Assembly: GCF_002455975.1 (NCBI RefSeq)
Contig: NZ_DKLM01000167.1
Coordinates: forward strand, 11,543-45,755
Direction: 5' to 3'
Source: Clostridium sp. UBA6640
GTDB taxonomy: Bacteria > Bacillota > Clostridia > Clostridiales > Clostridiaceae
DNA length: 34,213 nt
The notes beneath the pieces are model-generated. The model was given only the letters and a program-made list of their open reading frames with translations, had not been told where the DNA came from and ran no database searches. A program made the position numbers and the translations under genes. Positions within the stretch are counted from its first letter, which is position 1. Each line of letters starts with the position of its first letter. This document shows, in pieces, positions 17,811-24,666 of this stretch.

Positions 17811-17862
17811 TACTGACCAGTCAGTATTGTATTATAATACACTCATATTTTTTAAAAATCAA
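17811..17862 (-). promoter_or_regulatory. yhgE-tetR promoter with palindromic operator
   Basis: TACTGACCAGTCAGTA (17811-17826) is a 7-bp inverted repeat around a 2-bp centre, the form of a TetR-family operator. On the minus strand TTGATT (17857-17862), a 17-nt spacer and TATTAT form a sigma-A-like promoter just upstream (TATAAT is also readable at 17831-17836). The operator therefore covers the expected transcription start, 26-41 nt before the ATG, ideal for repression. Confidence 0.7.
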
Positions 17863-18196
17863 CCTTTTTTGACAAAAAAATATGTCGAATTTATATTTTT
17901 TTAAATAAAATTTTATGTAATTGTATACAATCAAAAAAATACAGATATTATCATTTTAATATATATAAATAATTGCATTTAATGTTAAAAAAAATCTAAT
18001 AATATACTTTTTACATATCATTAAGCTTCATAATTTTATTAATATTCATATAAATTTGTAGTTTTAAAATTATAAACTCATATTTTTTCATTTTATATAA
18101 TAATTTTAAAATTTTTAATATTTAATTCACATCTAATTTATTAATTTATAATATTATTTTAATATACCCGAAAACCCTTTTTAGCCTTAATACATA
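17863..18196. other. AT-rich spacer, no feature recognised
   Basis: About 330 nt of nearly pure A/T between the yhgE promoter and the ABC-F terminator. I see no ORF with a ribosome binding site and no strong hairpin. Confidence 0.6.
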
Positions 18197-18234
18197 AAAT
18201 AGTGATAGATTTTGATTAAAATCTATCACTATTT
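18197..18234 (-). terminator. Terminator of the ABC-F gene
   Basis: A perfect 17-bp stem (18197-18213 with 18218-18234, core ATAGTGATAGAT) and a GATT loop, starting 20 nt beyond the stop and ending in a T-rich run on the minus strand. Confidence 0.85.
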
Positions 18235-18253
18235 TTATACTTTTTAATTATAA

Positions 18254-20002
18254 TTATTTGTTTTTAATCCTGTCCATTAACATAGATTTTTCCTTTAGAA
18301 GAACATTAAACTGCTCCTCAAGTTCTAAATATTTTTCATCTTTATTTACAATCAGACTTAACTTTCCTAACACTTCAGCAATTTTATTTTCAATTACCAT
18401 AAGCTTTGATTTTAATTCATCATTAGTTAAACTATTATGGTTTTCCCTTAAATTTATATCTTTAATATTTTTCTCATATCTTTTAATCATTTTATTTTCA
18501 ATTACTATCATCTTATTGCAAACTCTTTCCATCATATATCTATCATGAGAAACAATTATTACTGTACCTTCATAATTTATCAATGCTTCTTCTAATTGTT
18601 CTCTACTTGGTAGATCAATATGATTTTCTGGTTCATCTAAAATAATTAGTGGATAATTTTTCAATATGAATCCTGCTAGTTTTACTTTCATTTTCTCCCC
18701 AAAACTTAAATATTTTATTTTTGTATCTAAAATTCTACTACTTAAACCCATATTAAATAGCATAGTTCTTACCTTTCCCATATCTTCTCTAGGAAGTTCA
18801 CCTATTAGCTCTAATGGAGTGATTTCACTATCTAAATCTACTACATTTTGGCTTAAATATGCAATTTCCAGTGAGTCGCTAATCCACATTTCTCCGTTAT
18901 TTAACTTTTCTTCACCAAGTATTATTTTTATAAGAGTACTTTTACCAGTGCCATTTTCACCAAAAATCCCTATCTTTTCTCCTCTATTAATGTAAAAGCT
19001 AGAATTATTAAATAATACATTTTTCTCAAAAGCCTTGCTTACATTTTTAAATTCTAAAAGTCTTTTTCCTCCTTTTGTATTAGAGTTAAATTCAAAATAT
19101 ATTTTTTTATCTTCTTTAGGTTTTTTCACACCGTCTACTTTTAATTTTTCTAATTTTTTAATTTTAGATTTAACTTGCACATCTCTCTTTTTTGCTTTGG
19201 CTCTAAAATACTCTTTTCCTCCCATCTTATTTTCCGTTACAATTCTCCTTTTTGTAGATTCTCTATGAGCTTTTTCTGACCAATTCTTTAAATCTTTAAT
19301 ATCTTCCTGAATCTTTTCTCTATAATTTTGCTCTTTCTTATACTGATTAAGCTGAGATTTAAATCTACGCTCTTTTTCTTCCTTGTAGAAACTATAGTTC
19401 CCTTCAAAAATTATAGACTTTCCATCTTCTATCTCTAGAATTTCATCCACAGCCTTATCTAAAAAGTATCTATCATGGGATATGATAATTACCGCCCCAT
19501 TAAATTTTTCAAGTTCACTTAAAAGCCAGTTAACTCCTTTAAAATCCATATTATTTGTAGGCTCATCTAAAATTAAAAGTTGTGGCTTAGAGTTCCAAAT
19601 ATTGGCTAGAGATACTTTAGTTCTCTCTCCCCCACTTAAATTGTCAAGCCTAACATCATCCCAAGTGTAAAATTTTTCAAGTCCTAATTCACTAGTATAT
19701 TTAAGCATATTATGATTTAAAGTTATACCTTTATCTTTTCCGATATTTTCCTTACACAATATATTGAGCTCATAAGAACCATTCTGTCTAAGATAAGCTG
19801 CCTTAATTTCTGGCTGGTGAAAGATTATATTTCCTTCATCTCTTTCTGATAGTCCAAAAATAATATCAACTAGAGTGCTCTTCCCTGCACCGTTTCTTCC
19901 TACAATCCCTAATATTTTATTTTTCTTTATATCTAGATTAATGTCCTTTAATACTTCTACATTCTCAAAATCTTTTTTTATATTTTTAAAAGATAATAAC
20001 AT
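18254..20002 (-). CDS. ABC-F ATPase, ribosomal-protection (antibiotic resistance) type
   Basis: A 582-residue soluble protein with two ATPase domains and no membrane segments. Domain 1: Walker A GRNGAGKST (35-43), signature LSGGERTKV (122-130), Walker B LLILDEPTNNMD (142-153). Domain 2: GENGTGKST (348-356), LSFGEKMKV (432-440), LIILDEPENHID (452-463). The long charged linker (205-305, including YFRAKAKKRDVQVKSKIKKLEK) and the C-terminal coiled coil (about 515-582) are features of Vga/VmlR/CplR-like factors that displace lincosamides, streptogramin A and pleuromutilins from the ribosomal peptidyl transferase centre. The usual TNHLD boxes are altered (TNNMD and ENHID). GAGGAGG lies 5 nt before the ATG. 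The long attenuator-like leader supports antibiotic-inducible control. Resistance is inferred, not shown. Confidence 0.85.
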   Translation of the reverse strand: MLLSFKNIKKDFENVEVLKDINLDIKKNKILGIVGRNGAGKSTLVDIIFGLSERDEGNIIFHQPEIKAAYLRQNGSYELNILCKENIGKDKGITLNHNMLKYTSELGLEKFYTWDDVRLDNLSGGERTKVSLANIWNSKPQLLILDEPTNNMDFKGVNWLLSELEKFNGAVIIISHDRYFLDKAVDEILEIEDGKSIIFEGNYSFYKEEKERRFKSQLNQYKKEQNYREKIQEDIKDLKNWSEKAHRESTKRRIVTENKMGGKEYFRAKAKKRDVQVKSKIKKLEKLKVDGVKKPKEDKKIYFEFNSNTKGGKRLLEFKNVSKAFEKNVLFNNSSFYINRGEKIGIFGENGTGKSTLIKIILGEEKLNNGEMWISDSLEIAYLSQNVVDLDSEITPLELIGELPREDMGKVRTMLFNMGLSSRILDTKIKYLSFGEKMKVKLAGFILKNYPLIILDEPENHIDLPSREQLEEALINYEGTVIIVSHDRYMMERVCNKMIVIENKMIKRYEKNIKDINLRENHNSLTNDELKSKLMVIENKIAEVLGKLSLIVNKDEKYLELEEQFNVLLKEKSMLMDRIKNK

Positions 20003-20183
20003 AAATATTCCTCCTCAAAGCTATACATCTTCAAAAGATGCTTTATCTTTGGTTATTAAGAACATCTTGTTTTTAATTCTAAATCTATAATTAATCCGTA
20101 CTAAATAATAAACTTTTATCAAGTTAATTATTAATAAAAACCTTTCTTATCAAATATAGATATACTTTTTCTTCATTTAGAAA

Positions 20184-20223
20184 TAAAAAAAGTCATAAAT
20201 AGACACACGTCTACTTATGACTT
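20184..20223 (-). terminator. Intrinsic terminator inside the ABC-F leader (candidate attenuator)
   Basis: AAGTCATAAATAGAC (20190-20204) pairs with GTCTACTTATGACTT (20209-20223) with one mismatch and a 4-nt loop. It is followed on the minus strand by seven T. It lies 180 nt before the ABC-F start and some 250 nt after the leader promoter, so it terminates leader transcripts (and any ogt read-through) before the gene. Confidence 0.8.
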
Positions 20224-20399
20224 ATCATGCTTTAATAAATTTAAAATTTAGAGCATAATATTCTTAAAATCATTATAAACCTCTGTTCTTAACAACCTAA
20301 TCTAAAAGAATACATACTAAATAAACCCTTATTTAAGGCATCTAAAAAAATACCCAAGGTAATTTTATAAATTATTCTTTTAGAAAATATTAAATTTGG

Positions 20400-20423
20400 T
20401 TAGTTAAAAACAGAAATTCTCAT
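20400..20423 (-). CDS. Seven-residue leader peptide of the ABC-F gene
   Basis: ATG to TAA encodes MRISVFN. GGAGG (20435-20439) lies 11 nt before the ATG, a little far but the best ribosome binding site in the leader. The ORF begins about 36 nt after the predicted transcription start and is followed by the 12-bp inverted repeat. Such tiny ORFs sense ribosome-stalling antibiotics in related systems; this is inferred here from position only. Confidence 0.5.
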   Translation of the reverse strand: MRISVFN

Positions 20424-20465
20424 TTTAGATATTACCTCCGAAATTTCACAAATATTCACACTACT

Positions 20466-20493
20466 ATTATATCATTAATTTGGGCATATTCAA
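20466..20493 (-). promoter_or_regulatory. Promoter of the ABC-F leader
   Basis: On the minus strand TTGAAT (20488-20493), a 16-nt spacer, and TATAAT (20466-20471) preceded by TGA, giving an extended -10 (TGnTATAAT). Transcription should start near 20459. Confidence 0.7.
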
Positions 20494-20631
20494 GAAATAA
20501 TATACCAGTATGTTAGCCTATTTTCCATCATACGACCTTGTCAGTTTCTGAACATAGCCCCACTGTGAGTAGAATATAAACTATACTAACATCTTTGATT
20601 TATTATTTTCTTTCATATGTCACATTTAATA

Positions 20632-21099
20632 CTAAAGATTTTTCTTTTCAAAATCTAAAAGCCACTGTTTCCTCCAAAGTTCTCCACCATATCCAACTAA
20701 ATTACCATTACTTCCAATTATTCTGTGGCATGGAACAATTATACTATGAGGATTTTTATTATTTGCTCCTCCTACAGCCCTTACTGCTTTAGAGTTATCT
20801 ATTTTTTCTGCTATATCTTTATAGGAAGCAGTAGTTCCATAACTAACAGTAGTTAAAGCATTCCATACTTTTTTTTGAAATTCTGTACCATTAGTTATTA
20901 GTTTTAATTTAAAGTCCTTTCTTTTGCCACTAAAATATTCATCCAATTGAGTTAAACATTCTAACATTACTTCAGGTAAGTTTTCATCATCTTCTCTACT
21001 TTCATCTAAAAAGTTTATATATACTATACCTTCCTCATTTCCTTGAACTGATATAACTCCTATGGGAGATTGATAATATGCTGTATATAAAGTTTCCAT
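20632..21099 (-). CDS. ogt: Methylated-DNA--protein-cysteine methyltransferase
   Basis: A 155-residue protein. The frame extends four codons upstream to 21111, but those codons contain the GGAGGAG ribosome binding site, so the ATG at 21099 (METLYTAYYQ) is the start. The active-site motif IIVPCHRIIG is intact, with the acceptor cysteine at residue 124. The DNA-binding helix region (FQKKVWNALTTVSYGTTASYKDIA) and the arginine finger RAVGGANNKNP are present. It removes O6-alkyl groups from guanine in a suicide reaction. Its length fits Ogt-type enzymes without the Ada domain. It lies 74 nt after rsgA with no terminator between, so it is probably co-transcribed with it. Confidence 0.93.
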   Translation of the reverse strand: METLYTAYYQSPIGVISVQGNEEGIVYINFLDESREDDENLPEVMLECLTQLDEYFSGKRKDFKLKLITNGTEFQKKVWNALTTVSYGTTASYKDIAEKIDNSKAVRAVGGANNKNPHSIIVPCHRIIGSNGNLVGYGGELWRKQWLLDFEKKNL

Positions 21100-21173
21100 C
21101 TTCTCCTCCATTAATTTAGAATCTTTAGGTTATCATTTTCTTTCATACGCCTAAAATTTATAATTATAACTAT

Positions 21174-22247
21174 TTAGTGCTTTCTTTTTTCATTATGAAA
21201 CTTTTTACTTGCCTTAGCCATATTTTTCTTATAATTTGATGCTTCAGATTTTTTTATCTTTCTGTCCATAAATTCAGCTTCTCTTTTTAATTTTAAATAA
21301 TTATTAAATCTCTCAATAGTTAAGCTTCCATCCTCTAGAGCTCTTCTAATCTGGCATCCTGGCTCAGTATCATGATTACAGTCTGAAAATTTACACCTTG
21401 CTGCTAACTCCTCTATATCACTAAAGCTAGTACTAACCCCTTGAGAAGAATCATAGATTTGAAGCTCTCTCATTCCAGGGGTATCTATTACTACTCCTCC
21501 ATCAGGAAGCAATATCAATTCTCTATGAGTTGTAGTATGCCTTCCTTTGTCATCACCTTCTCTAACATCACCAGTCTTTAGCTTTTCATCACCTAATAAG
21601 CTGTTTATCAAAGTAGACTTCCCTACTCCTGAAGAACCTAGAAAAGCAACAGTTTTACCTTTTTTAACGTACTTTTTAACCTCTTCTATTCCTAAATTTA
21701 AAATAGAACTTATAACTATAACATCTGCTCCAAAAGCTACAGATGATACTTCTAAAAGTTTTTCCTCTACATTATCACATAAATCTGCTTTCGTCAGTAT
21801 AACCACTACTCCAGCACCACTATCATAGGCTACAGAAATATATCTTTCTAACTTTCTTATATTAAAATCATTATTAAGTGACATACAAATAAACACATAA
21901 TCTATATTTACTGCTACTATTTGCTCTTCTATTTTTCTATCTGGAGCCTTCCTTGAAAATTTACTTTTTCGATTTAGTATATCATAAATAATGGCCTCTC
22001 CATTTTTATCACTATCTCTATCTAATACAACCCAATCTCCTACTGCTGGATAATCAGATTTTCCATTAGAGTTATAAATTAATTTTCCTAAAACTTTAGC
22101 TATAACTGTACTTTCTTCAGTTATAACCCTATATAATCCCTTACTTTCAAAAGCAACTCTTCCTATATAAAAATCACTATATTTTTCTTCTACCTCTTTT
22201 AATAATTCTTCATTTAGCCCTAAGTCATATAATCTTTTATAATTCAT
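21174..22247 (-). CDS. rsgA: Ribosome small subunit biogenesis GTPase RsgA
   Basis: A 357-residue circularly permuted GTPase. The N-terminal OB-fold (about 25-95) is followed by G4 LTKADL (151-156), G5-like ISS (179-181), G1 GSSGVGKST (204-212), G2 GRHTTTHRE and G3 DTPGM (255-259). The C-terminal zinc site is C285, C290, H292 and C298. RsgA binds the 30S subunit near the decoding site during late maturation. The length and basic C-terminal tail (about 325-357) match the longer 'YjeQ-type' paralogue; whether a second rsgA exists elsewhere cannot be seen here. GGGAGG lies 6 nt before the ATG and can be masked by a hairpin in the leader. First gene of a likely rsgA-ogt operon. Confidence 0.93.
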   Translation of the reverse strand: MNYKRLYDLGLNEELLKEVEEKYSDFYIGRVAFESKGLYRVITEESTVIAKVLGKLIYNSNGKSDYPAVGDWVVLDRDSDKNGEAIIYDILNRKSKFSRKAPDRKIEEQIVAVNIDYVFICMSLNNDFNIRKLERYISVAYDSGAGVVVILTKADLCDNVEEKLLEVSSVAFGADVIVISSILNLGIEEVKKYVKKGKTVAFLGSSGVGKSTLINSLLGDEKLKTGDVREGDDKGRHTTTHRELILLPDGGVVIDTPGMRELQIYDSSQGVSTSFSDIEELAARCKFSDCNHDTEPGCQIRRALEDGSLTIERFNNYLKLKREAEFMDRKIKKSEASNYKKNMAKASKKFHNEKRKH

Positions 22248-22523
22248 TTATTTCCTCCCAAATTTTAACTTTGGGTATAAAAATACCCTGAAATAGTGTT
22301 GTTAACTACCCCAGGGAACTATTCTAATTTATAATGTATAGCTAAATAATGTTGTAAATATCATATCACAACATAAGAATATTAAAATTTTTTAAATCCC
22401 TCAGTGATTCAAACTTTTAATATGCTAAGAAACCATACATACCTTGGAGTAGTTTTTATTAAAATTTAACTTTGCAAATAAAATTCTCTTTTTCATAAAA
22501 CACCACTCCTTTCAAAATATTCT
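22248..22523 (-). promoter_or_regulatory. Switch-like structured leader of rsgA
   Basis: On the transcript the last 75 nt contain four overlapping pairings: (1) AATAGT (22318-22323) with ACTATT (22292-22297); (2) CCCTG (22312-22316) with CAGGG (22286-22290); (3) GGGTAT (22283-22288) with ATACCC (22273-22278); (4) CCCAAA (22270-22275) with TTTGGG (22257-22262), which overlaps the GGGAGG Shine-Dalgarno. Pairings 2 and 3 share bases, as do 3 and 4, so they exclude each other in a chain: 2 permits 4 (start masked), 3 prevents 4 (start open). Upstream are a 23-codon ORF and further hairpins (for example ATGTTGT...ACAACAT). It resembles no riboswitch class I can name. Confidence 0.5.
22425..22496 (-). 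CDS. 23-residue ORF in the rsgA leader
   Basis: ATG at 22496, TAG at 22425. AAAGGAGTGG gives AAGGAG (22506-22511) 9 nt before the ATG, one of the best ribosome binding sites in the window. The peptide begins MKKRILFAKLN and ends VCMVS. It is basic and unlike a signal or toxin peptide. It starts about 27 nt after the predicted transcription start, so ribosomes would load on it first. It may be a regulatory leader peptide or a small protein in its own right. Confidence 0.5.
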   Translation of the reverse strand: MKKRILFAKLNFNKNYSKVCMVS

Positions 22524-22529
22524 GTATTT

Positions 22530-22558
22530 ATTTTATCATAATAAAGTTTCTAATTCAA
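22530..22558 (-). promoter_or_regulatory. Promoter of the rsgA leader transcript
   Basis: TTGAAT (22553-22558), 17-nt spacer, TAAAAT (22530-22535) with TGA directly before it (extended -10). The predicted start is near 22523. The remaining 22559-22744 separates this from the divergent SDR gene; it is AT-rich and presumably holds that gene's promoter. Confidence 0.65.
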
Positions 22559-22744
22559 TAGTTTAATTACTCTTAAATAAAATAACTATTTAAAGATAGT
22601 ATGTTAGTTAATTATTTTATAGCTATTCATAAGCATAATATGGTAAAAACGCTAGATTGTCATAATTATGTAACATTCATATAATATATTTATAATAAAA
22701 TTACTATTAGTCCATAATGAAAACATTTAAGGAGCGATAGATTA

Positions 22745-23689
22745 ATGTATAATGTTTTAATTTTAGGAGGTACAACCTTTGTAAGTAGCAACTTATGTAA
22801 ACATTTAATATGCAGAGGTTATAATGTAGACATACTTACAAGAGGCCTTAGAAAAATAAACTATCATGGATATAAAAATCATTTAATTTGCGACAGAAAA
22901 AATATTGATGAATTGAGAAAAGTATTTTTAGGAAAAACCTATGATTATATATTAGATATAAGTGGATATACAAAAGAAGACGTAGAAAATGTAATAGAAA
23001 CTATAGATAGTAGTAAACTAAAAAAATATATTTTTTGTTCCTCAGGCGCTGTTTATAAAGAAAATCAAGATTTGATTTTTGAAGATTTTCAAAGAGGAAA
23101 AAACAAAAATTTTGGTGATTATGGATTAAATAAAAAATTGGCAGAAGATTATTTGTTAGAAAAATCTAAAGAAAATAATTATCCTATTATAATTTTTAGA
23201 CCTACCTATATTTACGGCGAAGAAAATAATTTATATAGAGAAGCTTATTTTTTTGATAAAATCCTAAATCAAGAACCTATTCCTATACCTCATGGCAATG
23301 CTAAAACTCAATTTATCCATATTGATGATTTGGTTAGAGCCTTTGAAAGTGCTATGAAGAGTAATGTAGTAGGAAAAGCTTATAATATTACTCATCCTAG
23401 AATAATAACCTTTAAAGAACTAGTAAAAACTTGTGGAAAAGTAATGAGAAAAACACCTATAATACGAGAAGTAAATACAGAAAAGTTTCCTTTTAGTCCT
23501 CGTTCATATTTTCCTTTTAGGAATATAAATTATATGCTTGATATTACTGAACTTATAAAAGATAATATATATATTCCTAAAATTGATTTAGAAGAAGGAC
23601 TTAAAAAATCATTTTGTTGGTATTTAAATTCTACTGTAAAATTAGAGGATAACTCCATGGTTAATATAGATAAAGTAATTCTAGCTTAA
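22745..23689 (+). CDS. NAD-dependent epimerase/dehydratase (extended SDR)
   Basis: A 314-residue Rossmann enzyme. The nucleotide motif is LILGGTTFVSSNL (5-17), a GGTxFxG/S variant seen in the extended-SDR branch that includes CSP41-like proteins. Catalytic Ser (about S99/S100 in IFCSSGAVY), Tyr126 and Lys130 (YGLNK) are present. RPTYIYG, IPIPHG and TQFIHIDDLVRAF follow as in nucleotide-sugar epimerases. The substrate is unknown; a sugar nucleotide is the default, but no sugar or cell-wall genes are adjacent. GGAG lies 11 nt before the ATG. It has its own terminator and is transcribed divergently from rsgA. Confidence 0.85.
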   Translation: MYNVLILGGTTFVSSNLCKHLICRGYNVDILTRGLRKINYHGYKNHLICDRKNIDELRKVFLGKTYDYILDISGYTKEDVENVIETIDSSKLKKYIFCSSGAVYKENQDLIFEDFQRGKNKNFGDYGLNKKLAEDYLLEKSKENNYPIIIFRPTYIYGEENNLYREAYFFDKILNQEPIPIPHGNAKTQFIHIDDLVRAFESAMKSNVVGKAYNITHPRIITFKELVKTCGKVMRKTPIIREVNTEKFPFSPRSYFPFRNINYMLDITELIKDNIYIPKIDLEEGLKKSFCWYLNSTVKLEDNSMVNIDKVILA

Positions 23690-23725
23690 AATATAAAATT
23701 TTAATATATATTTAAGAAATATATT

Positions 23726-23756
23726 AAAAAATCGTGACTTTTAGCCACGATTTTTT
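23726..23756. terminator. Terminator between convergent SDR and membrane protein genes
   Basis: AAAAAATCGTG (23726-23736) and CACGATTTTTT (23746-23756) form an 11-bp stem with a 9-nt loop, A-rich on one side and T-rich on the other, serving both directions. Confidence 0.8.
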
Positions 23757-23825
23757 AATTTCATCTTATAACTATAATTAAATTAATAATTATTAAAATT
23801 CCTTTTGAATTTATTCCACAATCTA

Positions 23826-24293
23826 TTATTCTAAAGTCTTCTTAAAGACTTTACCAATCATTATTTTTATAAAATAGCTTATTATTGTCGCAAAAAAAGA
23901 TTCTAAAATAAAAGTTAACACAAAGCTTATTCTAAGATCTTGTGGATATAGTATCTTAAACCCATCTTTAGCAATTGCATAGGTAATTATGGATATAAAT
24001 ATTCCTATGATCATACTTTCCTTAAATAAGCTTAATTTTATCCTTTTAACTTCATTTATTTTTTTGCTTTTCATTATTATACCATTTTCCCATAACTTTA
24101 TAGAAAGATATAACATTCCTATTGCAAGGGTAAAAAATGATATGGCAAACTCATAAAATGGCTTTTGTAATATAAAGAACTTATAAACTACATCTAAAAA
24201 CAACCCTATTACTAATATAAAAATTGTATGCATTTCATAATTAGCAATTTCGCTTATAGTTTTTTCTTCTTCTTTAATATCCCTATTATCCAT
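23826..24293 (-). CDS. Small four-helix membrane protein (possibly DUF6773-like)
   Basis: A 155-residue integral membrane protein. A charged N-terminus (1-20) is followed by hydrophobic helices at about 22-41, 46-67, 92-110 and 123-146, a short cytosolic loop with basic residues (75-88), and a basic tail. The N-terminal EISEIANYE-like helix and paired-helix layout recall clostridial DUF6773 proteins, but I cannot confirm the family. No catalytic motif is visible. GGAGG lies 9 nt before the ATG. A TATAAT box about 60 nt upstream may be its promoter. No operon partner. Confidence 0.65.
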   Translation of the reverse strand: MDNRDIKEEEKTISEIANYEMHTIFILVIGLFLDVVYKFFILQKPFYEFAISFFTLAIGMLYLSIKLWENGIIMKSKKINEVKRIKLSLFKESMIIGIFISIITYAIAKDGFKILYPQDLRISFVLTFILESFFATIISYFIKIMIGKVFKKTLE

Positions 24294-24632
24294 AAATATA
24301 ATCCTCCGATGTAAGTCATATTTAAAAATTAGCTAGTGTAAGTATGCTTTCATTATAATATATTATCAGAACTTAATAGTTAAAAAATATTTTTTTTCTG
24401 ACACAAAATACATTTGGCATTTTAAATTAGTTATTTTCTTCATATATTTAATAAGACTTAAGATAATATAATTGTAATATATTTCCTCAATTATTGTAAC
24501 CCCATATAATAAAATTATAAACTAATTCATGGTTAATAAGGAGCATTTTCTGATTATCTTTATATTCAATTAAAGCTTATCGTTTATAAAATAAATACTT
24601 GTAAAATTTATAAATATAACTTTAGAGGCTGC
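24294..24632. other. AT-rich spacer between two minus-strand genes
   Basis: About 340 nt holding the promoter region of the small membrane protein (TATAAT near 24355-24360) and otherwise nothing firm. A minus-strand open stretch of 29 codons (about 24480-24569) has plausible composition but no ribosome binding site. Confidence 0.5.
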
Positions 24633-24663
24633 AAAAATGACGTAAGCAATGCTCACGCCATTT
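24633..24663 (-). terminator. Terminator of the M1 peptidase gene
   Basis: AAATGACGTAAGC (24635-24647) and GCTCACGCCATTT (24651-24663) form a 13-bp stem (two G-T pairs on the transcript) with a 3-nt loop and trailing T's, directly after the stop codon. Confidence 0.8.
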
Positions 24664-24666
24664 AAA

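Larger units (their letters stand above)
20003..20465 (-). promoter_or_regulatory. Transcribed leader with attenuator features upstream of the ABC-F gene
   Basis: About 460 nt separates the promoter from the ABC-F ATG. In order it has: a 7-codon ORF (20400-20423); a perfect 12-bp inverted repeat, TCTAAAAGAATA (20373-20384 with 20301-20312); a terminator (20184-20223); and a nested hairpin directly before the Shine-Dalgarno (CAAAG...CATCTT-TTG-AAGATG...CTTTG, about 20012-20047). The layout matches ribosome-mediated attenuation as known for erm, vga and vmlR-type genes. The pairing that would prevent the terminator is not obvious to me. Confidence 0.6.

Noticed and set aside
18258..19670. Several plus-strand open frames of 62-109 residues
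   Set aside because: They are complementary shadows of the ABC-F gene, with Phe/Leu/Ser-rich translations typical of antisense frames.
20500..20575. GC-richer block as a known riboswitch
   Set aside because: It does not fit purine, c-di-GMP, preQ1, ZTP, fluoride or THF consensus patterns as I know them.
24480..24569. 29-codon minus-strand open stretch with internal ATG
   Set aside because: The composition is plausible, but there is no ribosome binding site and no recognisable product.
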